A stretch of 64,000 bases of DNA from Branchiostoma floridae (lineage: Eukaryota > Chordata > Leptocardii > Amphioxiformes > Branchiostomatidae): assembly GCF_000003815.2 (NCBI RefSeq), contig NC_049996.1:5660012-5724011 (forward strand). Reading direction: 5' to 3'. The position numbers and the translations under genes were made by a program. Under the pieces are notes generated by a model that saw nothing but the letters and a program-made list of their open reading frames with translations, did not search any database and had not been told where the DNA came from. Shown piece by piece: positions 32,118-41,929 of this stretch. Each line of letters starts with the position of its first letter. Position 1 is the stretch's first letter.

Positions 32118-33058
32118 AACACCCTTCAGGTTAATTTTGGACTTCCAGGTTAATTCCGGACAAACCTTAATCATTTGAAAAACAATTACCAAAATGAATT
32201 AACATTTTCAAATATCGCATATTAAAATGAAATTAATATGCAGATTGCAATTAGATTTCCCCAGGAACAAAGCCAATTTTGGAGAATTCTCCAGAATTCT
32301 GGCTCAGGCTCCCAGAATTCTGAAGAATTGCCCAGAATTCTGGCTCGGATCTTGCTCAGGTTCCCAAAATTCTACAAAATTTTGTTGCGGAACCTGAGGT
32401 ACAAGTGTCCAGAATTGGCTTTGTTCCTTGAAAAAACCTATTACAATCTACATATTAATTACGTTTAAGGTCTCATTGATGTATTACTCCGAGTGGGTAC
32501 CCTAGAATAGATCCGAGCCAAAAACTGAACGGCTGCATGGACGCATGTTTTTAGCGGCGAGAAATTCCCTTTTTGCCAGTCGAACTGATATCAAAAGTTA
32601 GATTAGTGAAAGCTTGCTTGTAACTGAAGAAATTATCAGGTAATGTTTGACAGCCACGCGCTAGGTCGGAGGTACAGTCCCGGGTTCTGATCATGAGTGG
32701 TGCGGTTGTGCGATAGCTGGGAAAAAGTGCCTTTTGCGGGGATGGACTAATTGTAGCTTGTAATTGCTATAAACAACAAACCTATGGATTCTAGTAATTG
32801 GCAATTTTTCTCCATTCTATAGAGTAAATTTTCTCAACATAGAATGAAAAATCTGCTGACATTTCATGTAGCTTCATTATGAAAGCGACCATGTAAAACA
32901 CGAATTATAACATAGAAGTCTAGGGGAAGAAGAAACTCATCAATGAGACCTTAATATACTATATTTGTGAATGTTAATTCATTTGATTATTCGTTTTTCA
33001 AATGATCAAGGTTTGTCCGGAATTAACCCGGAAGTCTAAAATTAATCTGGAGGGTGTT
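32118..33058. mobile_element. TIR element in GPCR intron 7
   Basis: Outer arms of about 115 bp: AACACCCTTCAGGTTAATTT on the left, inverse of AACACCCTCCAGATTAATTT on the right. Both arms go on with TCCGGACAAACCTT and TCATTTGAAAAAC. A second inner inverted pair (AAGGTCTCATTGATG at about 32469 and its complement near 32938) occurs inside. No transposase. Confidence 0.75.
32263..32428. mobile_element. Nested foldback rich in CCAGAATTCTGG
   Basis: Ends AGGAACAAAGCCAATTTTGG and the complement of AGGAACAAAGCCAATTCTGG. The 166-bp interior repeats AGAATTCT palindromes and CTCAGG words. Lies inside the 32118-33058 element. Confidence 0.7.
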
Positions 33059-33315
33059 TTACACCTTTCCAAACTCGCTACGATGCCACGTAAAGCTCCC
33101 TTGTCATATCTACCTGAGATTAATTTTGTTCTCTTCCACATAGAGGAAGAAATTTATAAGCTTCTATAGACGGATTTTAACATAGAATGATAGGGGCATC
33201 AAGATAACATGTTTCAAATCGCACATTCAAATAAGCTCGGTATATACGTGACAATTAAAGTATATGTGTTCAAAGTTTTATCTTTCATACGTCCTCCATT
33301 TTGTTTTGACTTCAG

Positions 33316-33379
33316 CCCCACCGACGCGATGCTTCTACGCAGTGGATAAGGGAAGGAGTTACGTAGGGCGATCTAACAG
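33316..33379 (+). CDS. GPCR exon 8: kringle 2, first part
   Basis: 64 nt, phase 1 in and phase 2 out. Encodes APPTRCFYAVDKGRSYVGRS and the start of an Arg codon finished by exon 9. This is the N-terminal strand of a kringle (C.Y....G..Y.G). Acceptor TTGACTTCAG, donor GTGAGA. Confidence 0.8.
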
Positions 33380-33790
33380 GTGAGACTAACTGGGCATTTA
33401 AGGAACCTCCAAACCATCGAAATCAAAACTTTGACATCAAGAAAGCACAAAAAAAATCTGACGCTAGCCAGGCAACACTTTCGAAAAACTGCAGAATGTT
33501 TCCCTTTCAGTAAAATGCTTTTTTTATGGAACAGAATGCAGAATTTACTATCACAAACCTGGTTATAATTGCCTAAACAGCTAATATTTAGTTCATGTGT
33601 TGGGGTTACCAGCTGTAAGCAGCTCCTTTTGGTTTAAGACAGACGAAAAGAAGAAGAAAAAGGAACACAACATGAAAAACAATGTTTCCCAGTCGGTAAC
33701 ATGATAGTAACTAAAACTACGAGGGGTGATCAATTATTTCGCCACACGGGCCATAGTTAACGAGTACAACGTGGTATAGGTAACGAGTAG

Positions 33791-34227
33791 GGCTGGGTAC
33801 CGGTACATCGTACCGGTACAAAACCGGTTTTTCTCATTGGACCGGTCCAGAAAAACCGGACCTGAAAAAAATAGGTTAACCCGATGTTGGACCTATTAGG
33901 AAATTTACAGATTATTTTATCAGGCGTTCAAACGTTTTGGCGCTTGCAAGTGGAAGAAAATAACAAGAGTGAAGTAGAGTAGAGTTTATAGTCATTTCTA
34001 TCATGTTTTACAGTCAATCGTACAGGTGCAGTTACCGTTGTAGGATTTTAAAACGCCATGGCCAGTGCGAGTCTAATACTCCACTAAACAGATTTCTTTG
34101 TAGTGGAATGAACCATTGGTATGAGTCATACTGAATCAGGTCCAGGTTCAGGTCCGGACCTGGACCTGATCCTCTGGACCTGAACCGGACCTGGACCTGA
34201 ATTTTCTGTACCTGTACCCACCCTAGT
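33791..34227 (+). mobile_element. GGTACCGGTAC repeat family, copy 3 (most complete)
   Basis: Starts GGGTACCGGTACATCG and ends TTTTCTGTACCTGTACCCACCC; the termini are inverse to each other. Near the right end GGTCCAGGTTCAGGTCCGGA is followed by stacked inverse words GGACCTGGACCTGATCC, giving nested palindromes. No coding frame; other copies at 17172, 28182 and 36950. Confidence 0.85.
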
Positions 34228-34855
34228 AACGAGGCTTTCATGAATGCCTACCAAAATTCAAATCGTGGGGATCATTAATACGCATGCGACACCCGTTTAA
34301 AGGTATGCTACGTAGTTTTATCTCAGTGCCCACCGGAGTTAGACACTCCTGTCTGTAAACAACAACTTACAGGCACCCTAGGGGGAGGGTAATGAGTTCA
34401 CACTCCAGGGTGACTACAGGGAAGAACAATCAAGAGCTTCTTCGTTTTTTTTACTTCAGAATAGGGTATAATCATGCACTGAGTCTATATTGTAGGGTAT
34501 TAGTAATCTGTTATATTACCTTCAAATCTGCGAGAAATATTGCAAAGATAACATTTTACAAAATTATGATGAAACTGTCATCAGACACCCCATTGTGCAG
34601 TCAGGCACACAAGAATGTGATAAGCCAGATGTGGGCGTTTCTCTAGGAAGCATGGAGGTCCATGTAGGAAGATCACAGATTGTAGACATTTTGTATGATG
34701 TACTAATGTTGTACCTTCTCTCACTGAGCCTTGTATTCAATGCTAAAGAGTAGATTTAGCTTACTATGTAAAGAAATGGCAGAAAAATGTACTTTTGTAT
34801 GGTCCAAATATTACGTAGTATAGCACATTTATATACCATATAAATGTACAGGGCA

Positions 34856-34950
34856 GGAGGCTTTTTACACGTATATGTACCGTATATCTGTACAGGGCAT
34901 GAGACCGGGTGGGTCAGAGATGGGACTCCCAGCCCCAGCCCCCCCCCCCC
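34856..34950 (+). pseudogene. Dead duplicate of kringle-2 exon start
   Basis: CACGTATATGTACCGTATAT, then CTGTACAGGGCATGAGACC and GGGTGGGTCAGAGATGGGAC duplicate 35017-35100, including the splice acceptor. In this copy the codon for the conserved kringle cysteine (TGT) is GGT (Gly), and the reading soon runs into a C-rich tract. An older, shorter copy of the GTACAGGGCAGGAG word sits at 34846. Confidence 0.75.
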
Positions 34951-35056
34951 CCTCACACACACACACACTCACAGCCACCATATCCCCCACCCCACCCCAA
35001 GTCATCCCCACACACAACAGGCTTTTTACACGTTTATATACCGTATATCTGTACAG

Positions 35057-35247
35057 GGCAGGAGACCGGGTGTGTCAGAGATGGGACTCCCAGTCCCCAC
35101 ACAGTCATCCCCACACACCACAGTCTCATCCTGATGCCGGCCTCGAGGGAAACTTCTGCCGTAACCCTGACAACAAGGAGCGGCCCTGGTGCTACACCAC
35201 GGATGAGTCGCAGAGGTGGGACTACTGTGAGGTGATGGAATGTGCTG
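35057..35247 (+). CDS. GPCR exon 9: kringle 2, second part
   Basis: Phase 2 in, phase 1 out. Encodes GDRVCQRWDSQSPHSHPH, then GLEGNFCRNPDNKERPWCY and RWDYCEVMECA. It supplies the five remaining kringle cysteines with CQRW, PHSH and FCRNPD..ERPWCY. The acceptor is the CTGTACAG ending at 35056. Kringle 2 is thus split by an intron while kringle 1 is not. Confidence 0.88.
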
Positions 35248-35366
35248 GTAAGAGAGCTTGAGAATACCTGTAGGTCTGATCTTTTCTCGTTACTCAAATG
35301 ATGACGAAAGATAACTAAGAATGTATCGTTAATGTCCAAACATCACGAAATTAAGGAATTTACAAA

Positions 35367-35965
35367 TTCACTCACTTACTCACTCACTCACTCACTCATG
35401 ATCACTCACTCAATCACTTACTCACTCATTCACTTAACCACCCATTCACTTAATCATTCACTCATGTTCACTCACTCACTAATGATCACTCACTCAATCA
35501 CTTAATCATGATCACCCACTCACTCACTCATGATCACTCACTCACTCACTTAATCATGATCACTCACTCAATTACTCAATCACTCATGATCACTCACTCA
35601 TTCACTTAATCATCACTCACTCAATCACTCACTCAATCACTCACTCAATCACTCACTTAATCACTTAGTCATGATCACTCACTCAATCACTCACTCACTC
35701 ACTCACTTAATCACTTAATCATGATCACTCACTCACTCACTCAATCACTCAATCATGACCACTCACTCACTCAATCACTTAATCATGATCACTCACTCAC
35801 TCAATCACTCACTCAATCACTCACTCACTCACTCACTTAATCATGATCACTCACTCACTCACTCACTTAATCATGATCACTCACTCACTCACTCACTCAC
35901 TCACTCACTCACTCACTCACTCACTCACTTAATCACTTAATCATGATCACTCACTCACTCACGAT
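35367..35965 (+). repeat. (ACTC)n-type microsatellite in GPCR intron 9
   Basis: About 600 bp of CACT/ACTC repeats interspersed with CAATCACTTAATCATGATCA, a higher-order unit containing the palindrome TGATCA. Open frames in it are artefacts. Confidence 0.95.
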
Positions 35966-36512
35966 CACAAGATTGGTCGTCGGGTCTCTACGACATCCAT
36001 CAAGGAGGTTTCATCTCTGACATATTATCCGCAATACGAACAACACACGCATGTGGACTTAAAAGCGTAGATCTGTTATTATGTCGAAAGAGACAGTCTT
36101 TTTGAAAGAGTGCCCGTAATATTTTCACTGTTAAAAACGCCACAAAAGATTCTCCTCCTACTAAGATCATCTAATCAATCTATTGTAGAATAGATGGGGC
36201 ATTATAATATTTCATTTTCAACTTTCTGCAAAGAAGAATTCAAACCCCGTAATAGTTACGTAGATTTAGTACCCTATTCCGTACCGTATGTACATTCGCC
36301 CACTTAAATATTTGTATATTAGAATTTAGATTATCTATTTAGACGACATTCATCCATTTATTGTATCTAGTTTTTGATCACATGCAATCAGCCCCATGGG
36401 CATGAATTTGCAATAAAACATTTCTTATTACAAAGCAATGGCCAACAATCATTCACAATGGACAAATTGCATCGAAAATAATTCATCTGCAACTTCTCAT
36501 TTGTCTTCTCAG

Positions 36513-36645
36513 AGCCTTTCTCTCCAGAGTCTGATGGCCAGGAATGCCATACAGACTACTCATGTGCAGATTATTTAGGAACATTACGACTTTGCTACTG
36601 TGACAAAGACTGCAGCTTTTTCGGCGACTGCTGCCAAGACTTTGA
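36513..36645 (+). CDS. GPCR exon 10: somatomedin-B-like module
   Basis: Phase 1 in, phase 2 out. ECHTDYSCADYLGTLRLCYC then DKDCSFFGDCCQDFE. The C..C-rich spacing with CYCDKDCS.FGDCC.DF is the somatomedin B signature (C.CD..C..YGDCC.DY). Such modules mediate protein binding in vitronectin and occur next to seven-helix domains in several invertebrate receptors. Donor GTAAGT. Confidence 0.88.
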
Positions 36646-36687
36646 GTAAGTTAACCTCTACTAGCCTAGTAAAATCACACAGCTAGC

Positions 36688-36815
36688 AACGTCGATGTAG
36701 GTTAAACATCCAGCTAACAAGATATGCCAAAAATAGTTACTCAAGCAACTGGATATGGTCAGCTGACCGTTTCCAAAACCATGTCGAATTGCTTGACTAA
36801 CTACTGGCAGCACAC
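36688..36815. mobile_element. Fragment of Penelope-like terminal repeat, head-to-head
   Basis: AACGTCGATGTAGGTTAAAC and AATAGTTACTCAAGCAACTGG match the flank and end of the Penelope-like terminal repeat at 57108-57190. The fragment then inverts around GGTCA-GC-TGACCG (36757-36769) and runs back as TTCCAAAACCATG and ATTGCTTGACTAACT. In GPCR intron 10. Confidence 0.75.
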
Positions 36816-36949
36816 TACTAGCAGCCTCAGTGGCTTTGGTGTTATGCTGGCCAACATCTGTTTACCAACTGTTTACCAACTGTTTCAATCATATTTATTG
36901 AGACAAAAATACAGGGATATGGTTACTGATTGTAGATATCGAAGACAAG

Positions 36950-37125
36950 TAGGGGTGGGTACGGGTACAGAAAATTCATTTGGTCATGTCCAGAGAATCA
37001 GGTCCAGGTCCGGACCTGAACCTGATTCAGTATGTGAAAACATGGGAATGGACGATACTCAAAACAGTGGTCCATTTCTCTACAAGGAATTCTGTTTTGT
37101 GGAGTTTTCGACTTCCGCTCTGGAC
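36950..37125 (-). mobile_element. GGTACCGGTAC repeat family, copy 4 (partial)
   Basis: GGGTGGGTACGGGTACAGAA, nested GGTCCAGGTCCGGACCTGAA words, then GGACGATACTCAAAACAGTG. It ends about 75 bp before exon 11, so only the terminal part is present. Confidence 0.8.
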
Positions 37126-37199
37126 CCCTTTAAGTTTACAACGTGACATCTTAATTAGTGGCATTGTGATTTATTAAAACTTCATTGCACCCGCCACAG

Positions 37200-39390
37200 A
37201 GGAAGCAGCGAATCCCAGACGCCGTCTGACCATCACCATCTGAAGTGGGACTGTGTGTCTGGCTTTTCTCGTCGCTTCCTTGAATACCCTGGAAAGAAAG
37301 AGTCCTATTGGATGTTTGCTGACTGTCCTGATGAATGGACGGATGACGTCACAAGGGATAAGTGTTTAAAACAAGTGGACCCCTTTAACCCAAGTGAGCT
37401 AGTCCATAGAATGCCTGTGGAGGACGCTTCAAAAATCCCCTACAGAAACATATTCTGTGCAATTTGTAACAATGTGTCTTTAACAGAAACAATTCCTTGG
37501 GAGTCGCAAGTTGAGTGTACAGGGATTCTCGAGTTGTCTCCACAAATCCCTTGGGGTTCCCAAGAATATAACAGCATCTTTGAAAGTAGTGACGAATATT
37601 GCTTTGGAACGAAAACTATAGCGTTTGTCCCTTTAGACATATCGCATGCGAGACGATGTATTCAGGTTGACATTTTAGAAGAGAGTTGTGATATCTCCTC
37701 CTGTAAGTCCTACAGTTACCCAATAGGCACTGGGTATAAGATTTACAAAAATGTTCACTGTGCTCTTTGTGAAGGATTGTCTCTTCCGGCAACCGCAAAC
37801 CTTAAGTGTGCTTCAGTTGTGGATACAATATCTCGAGTTAATTGCGTAATATGGAACAACTGTCCTTCAAGATTCTCACTAACTAATCTGTTCAACTTCA
37901 ATGCCTATGGAAGTGGTGGAAACAGTCCCAATCAATGTCCTTCCGACACTTTATACGATCCTTTTGCAGACACATGCTGGTTGTTCTCGTCCTCCCGTAG
38001 AACTCACGGCTCATTAAACAATACCACTCGCTTCCAAAACTGCAGCGAACCCGCTCTGACATTCACAGCGGAAGAGTTCCGTGTCCTTCCCAATGGTAGC
38101 GTCCACCTGTTGAGTTCTAACGTGTCCTGTCCAGCTGAGCAGGTGGCCATTCTGAACACAACAGCATCGATCTGCGGGGAGTGCATTCTGCAGTACTTCT
38201 CAAACAACACACAGACAGCTAACCCTTGGGACGCTAACCAGGGCTGGTTAACCCTGGGGCTTGTGATAGTGTCCGCTGTAGCAGTGTTTGGTTACGTAGT
38301 TCACAATATCAGGTCTGGCCAGTGGGAGAAAGTCCCAGAAAAGCTGAAGGTTCAGATGTTGGTATGCATGGCGTTTGCTGAAGTCTTGTTTATGGTACGT
38401 GTGAGGGTCCCTATCGGACCGGCTTGTGCAGCGTTCGCGATAATTCTTCACTACTTTCTGTTGACGGCCTTCACATCAATGAACGCGCTTGCCATGGACC
38501 TCTTTCTAACGTTTCGTGATGCTTTAGAAAGAGCAAAGCTATACAAGTACCTGTTGTACACATGGCTGATGCCGGTCCCTATAGTTATAGTGACCGTGAT
38601 TGTAGAGTTCGGCAGTTCGGTCAGTGTGGGGTACGGAGAGAACTGTTGGATCGGCAATCCGGTAGCCAACCTGCTGGCTTTTGGAGTCCCTGTCTTCAGC
38701 GCCATTCTGGTCAATGCTGTCTTGGCCACTTTTGTCTTGCTGGCCATACGGAAGTCATTTGAGATAGCCGACAAGGCAAAGTCACGTTCGAACAGCAGCA
38801 AGGCTTGGGTTTACTTGCGTATCTGCTTCTTGACGGGGTTCACCTGGCTTCTCGGCTTCATCTATCCTTACGTCAACAGTCGAGCTGTCGAGTACATCTT
38901 CATTGTGCTGAATGCTTCTCATGGCCTTCTACTGGCCCTGATACTGACAATAACATCGAAGGTGGTTAAGAAATGGAAGGTGGTTATCAGGGAACGCTTT
39001 GGTCTGGCTGAACCTAACAAAGACAATAGAGCAACCACCGCTGCCATGAAGCAGAGGACCACCGCAACGGCGTGTGAGACCAGCTCTTCTGCAGACATAC
39101 CTCTGACAACTTTCACTGATGTGGAGGAGAACAGAGCACGCATTCAGCTAGATAGTCCAAATAGGGCCAGTGGATGTACTGCCACTGTTAGCAATCGGAA
39201 GACCACAGCACGTGCTAAAGAAATGCCCAAGACAACTTTGGCTGATGTCGAAAAAACTGCACGCTCTCATCTGGACAAGCCTCAACAGGACAACGGAGAA
39301 ACCGCCGCTGCAAGCACCAAGCTTGCCTCCACAGGGGGAACTGACGCAGTTGCAAGCGGAAGTGACGTATGGCAGGTGGAGGGGACGTAG
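37200..39390 (+). CDS. GPCR exon 11: cysteine-rich linker, seven-helix domain, tail
   Basis: About 730 residues. The linker (537-885) has two copies of Y-(R/K)-N-x-x-C-A-x-C: PYRNIFCAICNNVSL near 618 and IYKNVHCALCEGLSL near 719, and many N-glycosylation sites. TM1 starts WLTLGLVIVSAVAVFGYVV near 886. TM6 has GFTWLLGFIYPYV and TM7 has YIFIVLNASHGLLLALI, hallmarks of class B secretin/adhesion/Methuselah receptors. No GPS motif (H-L/x-T with C.FW) is found. The tail is Thr/Ala-rich. The last codons enter a 21-bp minisatellite and hit a TAG at 39388-39390 that appears only because of a 1-nt deviation from the repeat. Confidence 0.9.
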
Positions 39391-39881
39391 TGACAGGTGG
39401 AGGTGACATAGTGGCTGGTGGAAGTGACGTAATGGCTGGTGGACGTGACGTAGTGGCAGGCGGAAATGACGTGGCGACAGGTGGAAGTGACGTAGTGTCA
39501 GGCGGAAGTAACGTAGTGGTAGGTGAAAGTGGCGTAGTTGCAGGCGGAAGTGAAGTAGTGGCAGGTGGAAGTGACGTGGTGGCAGGGGAAACTGACGTAG
39601 TGGCAGGCGGAAGTGACGTAGTGGCAGGCGGAACTGACGTAGAGGTAGGTGAAAGTGACGTAGTGGCAGGCGGAAGTGACGTAGAGGCAGACGGAAGTGA
39701 CGTAGTGGCAGGCGAAATTGACGTAGTGGCATACGGAAGTGACGTAGTGGCAGGCGGAAGTGACGTAGTGGCAGGTGGAATTGACGTAGTGGCAGGCGGA
39801 ATTGACGTAGTGGTAGGTGGAACTGACGTAGTGCGTTCCATGACCGCTCCGGATATAGATGAAAAAGAGACTAGTTTCTAG
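39343..39881 (+). repeat. 21-bp minisatellite spanning the GPCR stop codon
   Basis: About 23 units of GTAGTGGCAGGCGGAAGTGAC. Each is a multiple of 3, so every frame stays open. In the shifted plus frame it reads as a seven-residue unit (VVAGGSD) from 39369 to a stop at 39879-39881, closing with DIDEKETSF. Minus-strand frames over the same DNA are artefacts. Confidence 0.9.
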
Positions 39882-40119
39882 TTTGAGCCGTTGACTTACT
39901 GACTTGACTTATGTCAGGTATCGCTCCTCCCCTGCCGCCCGAACCACTGCAGCAGCCCAAAAGACTCTGTCCAGCATCGCCTTTTCCGTGCTGTCTGCCT
40001 CTAGTTCTGAGCCGTTAGAGACAGCATTGACAGCAACAACAGCTTTAAGATTCCTTGTACACCTTCCTATTTCAAAGGGAATCACTCAAAATCTAATCAG
40101 TGTCAACTAATTATAGCGT

Positions 40120-40125
40120 AATAAA
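40120..40125 (+). terminator. Candidate polyadenylation signal of the GPCR gene
   Basis: AATAAA about 730 bp after the stop codon, the first good signal beyond the minisatellite. No transcript evidence. Confidence 0.4.
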
Positions 40126-40139
40126 AATCAAGCTCTAAT

Positions 40140-40735
40140 CTAGCCACATGCATTGCATACTTTAATTATAAGGAGAAAGAGAGAGAGAGCTTTAATGCGC
40201 GATATTTTAGCAGGTTCAAAGTACGGCATCGTGTACATACATTACAGTTGAATTATTGTAATCTCAAATAAATTATGTACTTCATGAATAACAGTAATTT
40301 TGCATACTGATAGTCCAGAACATTATGTTTTAAAGGAAAGTATATACATGCTATGCCAGCTGTAATCTCTGTTGTACAGAGTTTAATATGGATTATGTTA
40401 CATACTACTAGAGATATGAAAAGCTCATGATAGTTTTTGTTTGTGCAATATTGTAACAATTTTGTCGGTCTTATCATACATTGGGCAATCTATTATGATC
40501 AAGGAATTTGTTTTGAATATGATTATGACACCCTTGAAAAGTTTAACCATTTTGATAAATAACTCGATAAAAAGTTATCGGCTCTTGCAAAAGAAAGAAA
40601 TTTGATTCAAAATGCCACGGAGTCAAAGGATAAGATATGTAAATAGGGCATCATTGAAATAATCAGACGACTTATATTGAAAGAATAAGAAATAGACTTT
40701 TATTGCGAATTCTTCATTGTTCATGGTGTAATAAT
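40140..40735. other. Gene-free stretch
   Basis: AT-rich with a short GA run at 40170-40190. Could include distal GPCR 3' UTR. No gene seen. Confidence 0.35.
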
Positions 40736-40799
40736 TGGTGCATGAAGATTTTAGGAAAACGTTTCAACTGTTTTTGTACCATAAAGACTTTGACAAGAG

Positions 40800-41085
40800 G
40801 TCCAATATTTGCAAGATAAGAATATCAGTTAAACAGAGATTGTGTAACTATAGTAAACAAGATGCAGTGGAAATTAATATAATTTTATTCGTAAATGTTT
40901 TCATTACGAAGATGACGGAAACAGGCCATGTGAAACAGTAACCACAATGTGCAAGATGTCTTATGTTTTCACGATAAGGATATTAGTTAAAGAAAGATTG
41001 TGTCAATATGGTAAGCAAGTTGCTGTGGAAATTAATATAATTTTATTTGCAAATTTGCCAGGCCATTTGAAACAGTTACCAAAAT
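40800..41085 (+). repeat. Imperfect tandem duplication, about 155 bp per unit
   Basis: GGAAATTAATATAATTTTAT, GATTGTGT and GGCCAT-TGAAACAGT occur in the same order in 40810-40955 and 40968-41085. Confidence 0.75.
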
Positions 41086-41089
41086 GTGA

Positions 41090-41835
41090 CTGATATTTCA
41101 CTATTTAGAAAGCCTAAACACCATAATCCTACAGGATTGATTCAATGCTGTGATGTGAGCATTCTTTATTGACCCATGATATCAACATAATCTTATTATT
41201 ACCATCAACCGAGTTTATTACTTTTGCATGGCAAAAAAAATTAACATTGGAAGGCTTTTCCCTTGATTCTCTCTCATATTAATTGTATCAACATTTTTCA
41301 ATACTTAAATTTGATTCAGTATCAATCTCCTACAAATTGATGGCATTTTAATCTAGCTTTCAAAATCGCATATTTCTTAGCATATCATCCTTGATCTGTG
41401 TGTAATATTACTTGCATGATTGCGATACCTATTGCTAGTAGTGACACATATAATAAAGACAGTAGATGGAATTAGGATAGGCTATTTAAAGGGGAAAAGA
41501 TCTGTATCAAAAGCCATTAAAGTGTCGTTGCATGCAAAATTTGTATTGCATACTGTATTGAGTTCTGTTGTATTGCACACCCGGTAAACCACCTCGTGGC
41601 GTTACACACCAAATATGTACTGAAGCTGCATCATAGTAACAGATTTACTTGATCCACTCACACCGTGTAGGACATCTAGTGTTTTCAATAAGTGCGTTAG
41701 GTACTTTTAAGTCACTGACACTCCGTTTGTACTAGCGTCACGACAATTGACGATTATAACCAAAGATAGATACCCGTTACCACGAGTGTGTGAAGTGAGA
41801 AACTTTGTATGAAGTGTCTTTCCAAAGGACACAAA
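41090..41835. other. Gene-free stretch
   Basis: AT-rich with no frame, RNA gene or repeat that I can support. Confidence 0.35.
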
Positions 41836-41837
41836 TT

Positions 41838-41915
41838 CGGATCAAATCGGGATTCGATACCAGTACCCCAAGGTTCTGAACCACACACGCTACCTTTACG
41901 CCACGCAACGTTAAC
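41838..41915 (-). repeat. Possible tRNA-derived (SINE-like) head
   Basis: On the minus strand TGGCGTAAAGGTAGCG resembles a pol III A box and GGTATCGAATCCCG a degenerate B box, about 35 bp apart. The tRNA cloverleaf is not complete. It lies directly beside dispersed repeat B, suggesting a tRNA-headed SINE. Confidence 0.3.
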
Positions 41916-41929
41916 GCCATGCAACTAAA

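Larger units (their letters stand above)
31908..33315 (+). other. GPCR intron 7
   Basis: Largely filled by a 0.94-kb TIR element (32118-33058) with a smaller foldback nested in it (32263-32428). The rest is unremarkable. Confidence 0.6.
33380..35056 (+). other. GPCR intron 8
   Basis: Holds GGTACCGGTAC family copy 3 (33791-34227), a dead duplicate of the exon 9 start (about 34856-34950), and C-rich and CA-rich simple repeats (34926-34990). Confidence 0.6.
24810..39390 (+). other. Gene model: multi-module adhesion-type GPCR, 11 coding exons, 1266 residues
   Basis: Exons: 24810-24894, 26637-27071, 28828-28938, 29830-29925, 30735-30893, 31433-31528, 31668-31907, 33316-33379, 35057-35247, 36513-36645, 37200-39390. 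Every donor is GT and every acceptor AG, all phases match, and the spliced length is 3801 nt (1267 codons with stop). Order in the protein: signal peptide (1-28), discoidin-like domain (about 29-173), LDLa 1-4 (174-327), kringle 1 (328-407), kringle 2 (408-492), somatomedin-B-like (493-537), cysteine-rich linker (538-885), seven helices (886-1127), cytoplasmic tail. It should sit in the plasma membrane with the modules outside. Class: secretin/adhesion/Methuselah-like GPCR without a recognisable GPS cleavage site. Ligand unknown. The gene symbol is left empty because I do not recognise a named orthologue. Confidence 0.85.

Noticed and set aside
35755-35940. Asn/Ser/Leu repeat frame
   Set aside because: Simple (ACTC)n microsatellite.
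39148-39841. Minus-strand Thr/Pro-rich and Arg/His-rich frames of about 200 residues
   Set aside because: Shadows of the 21-bp repeat (multiple of 3, so all frames stay open).
41838-41915. Functional tRNA gene
   Set aside because: A- and B-box-like words are present, but the stems do not form a proper cloverleaf; kept only as a possible SINE head.
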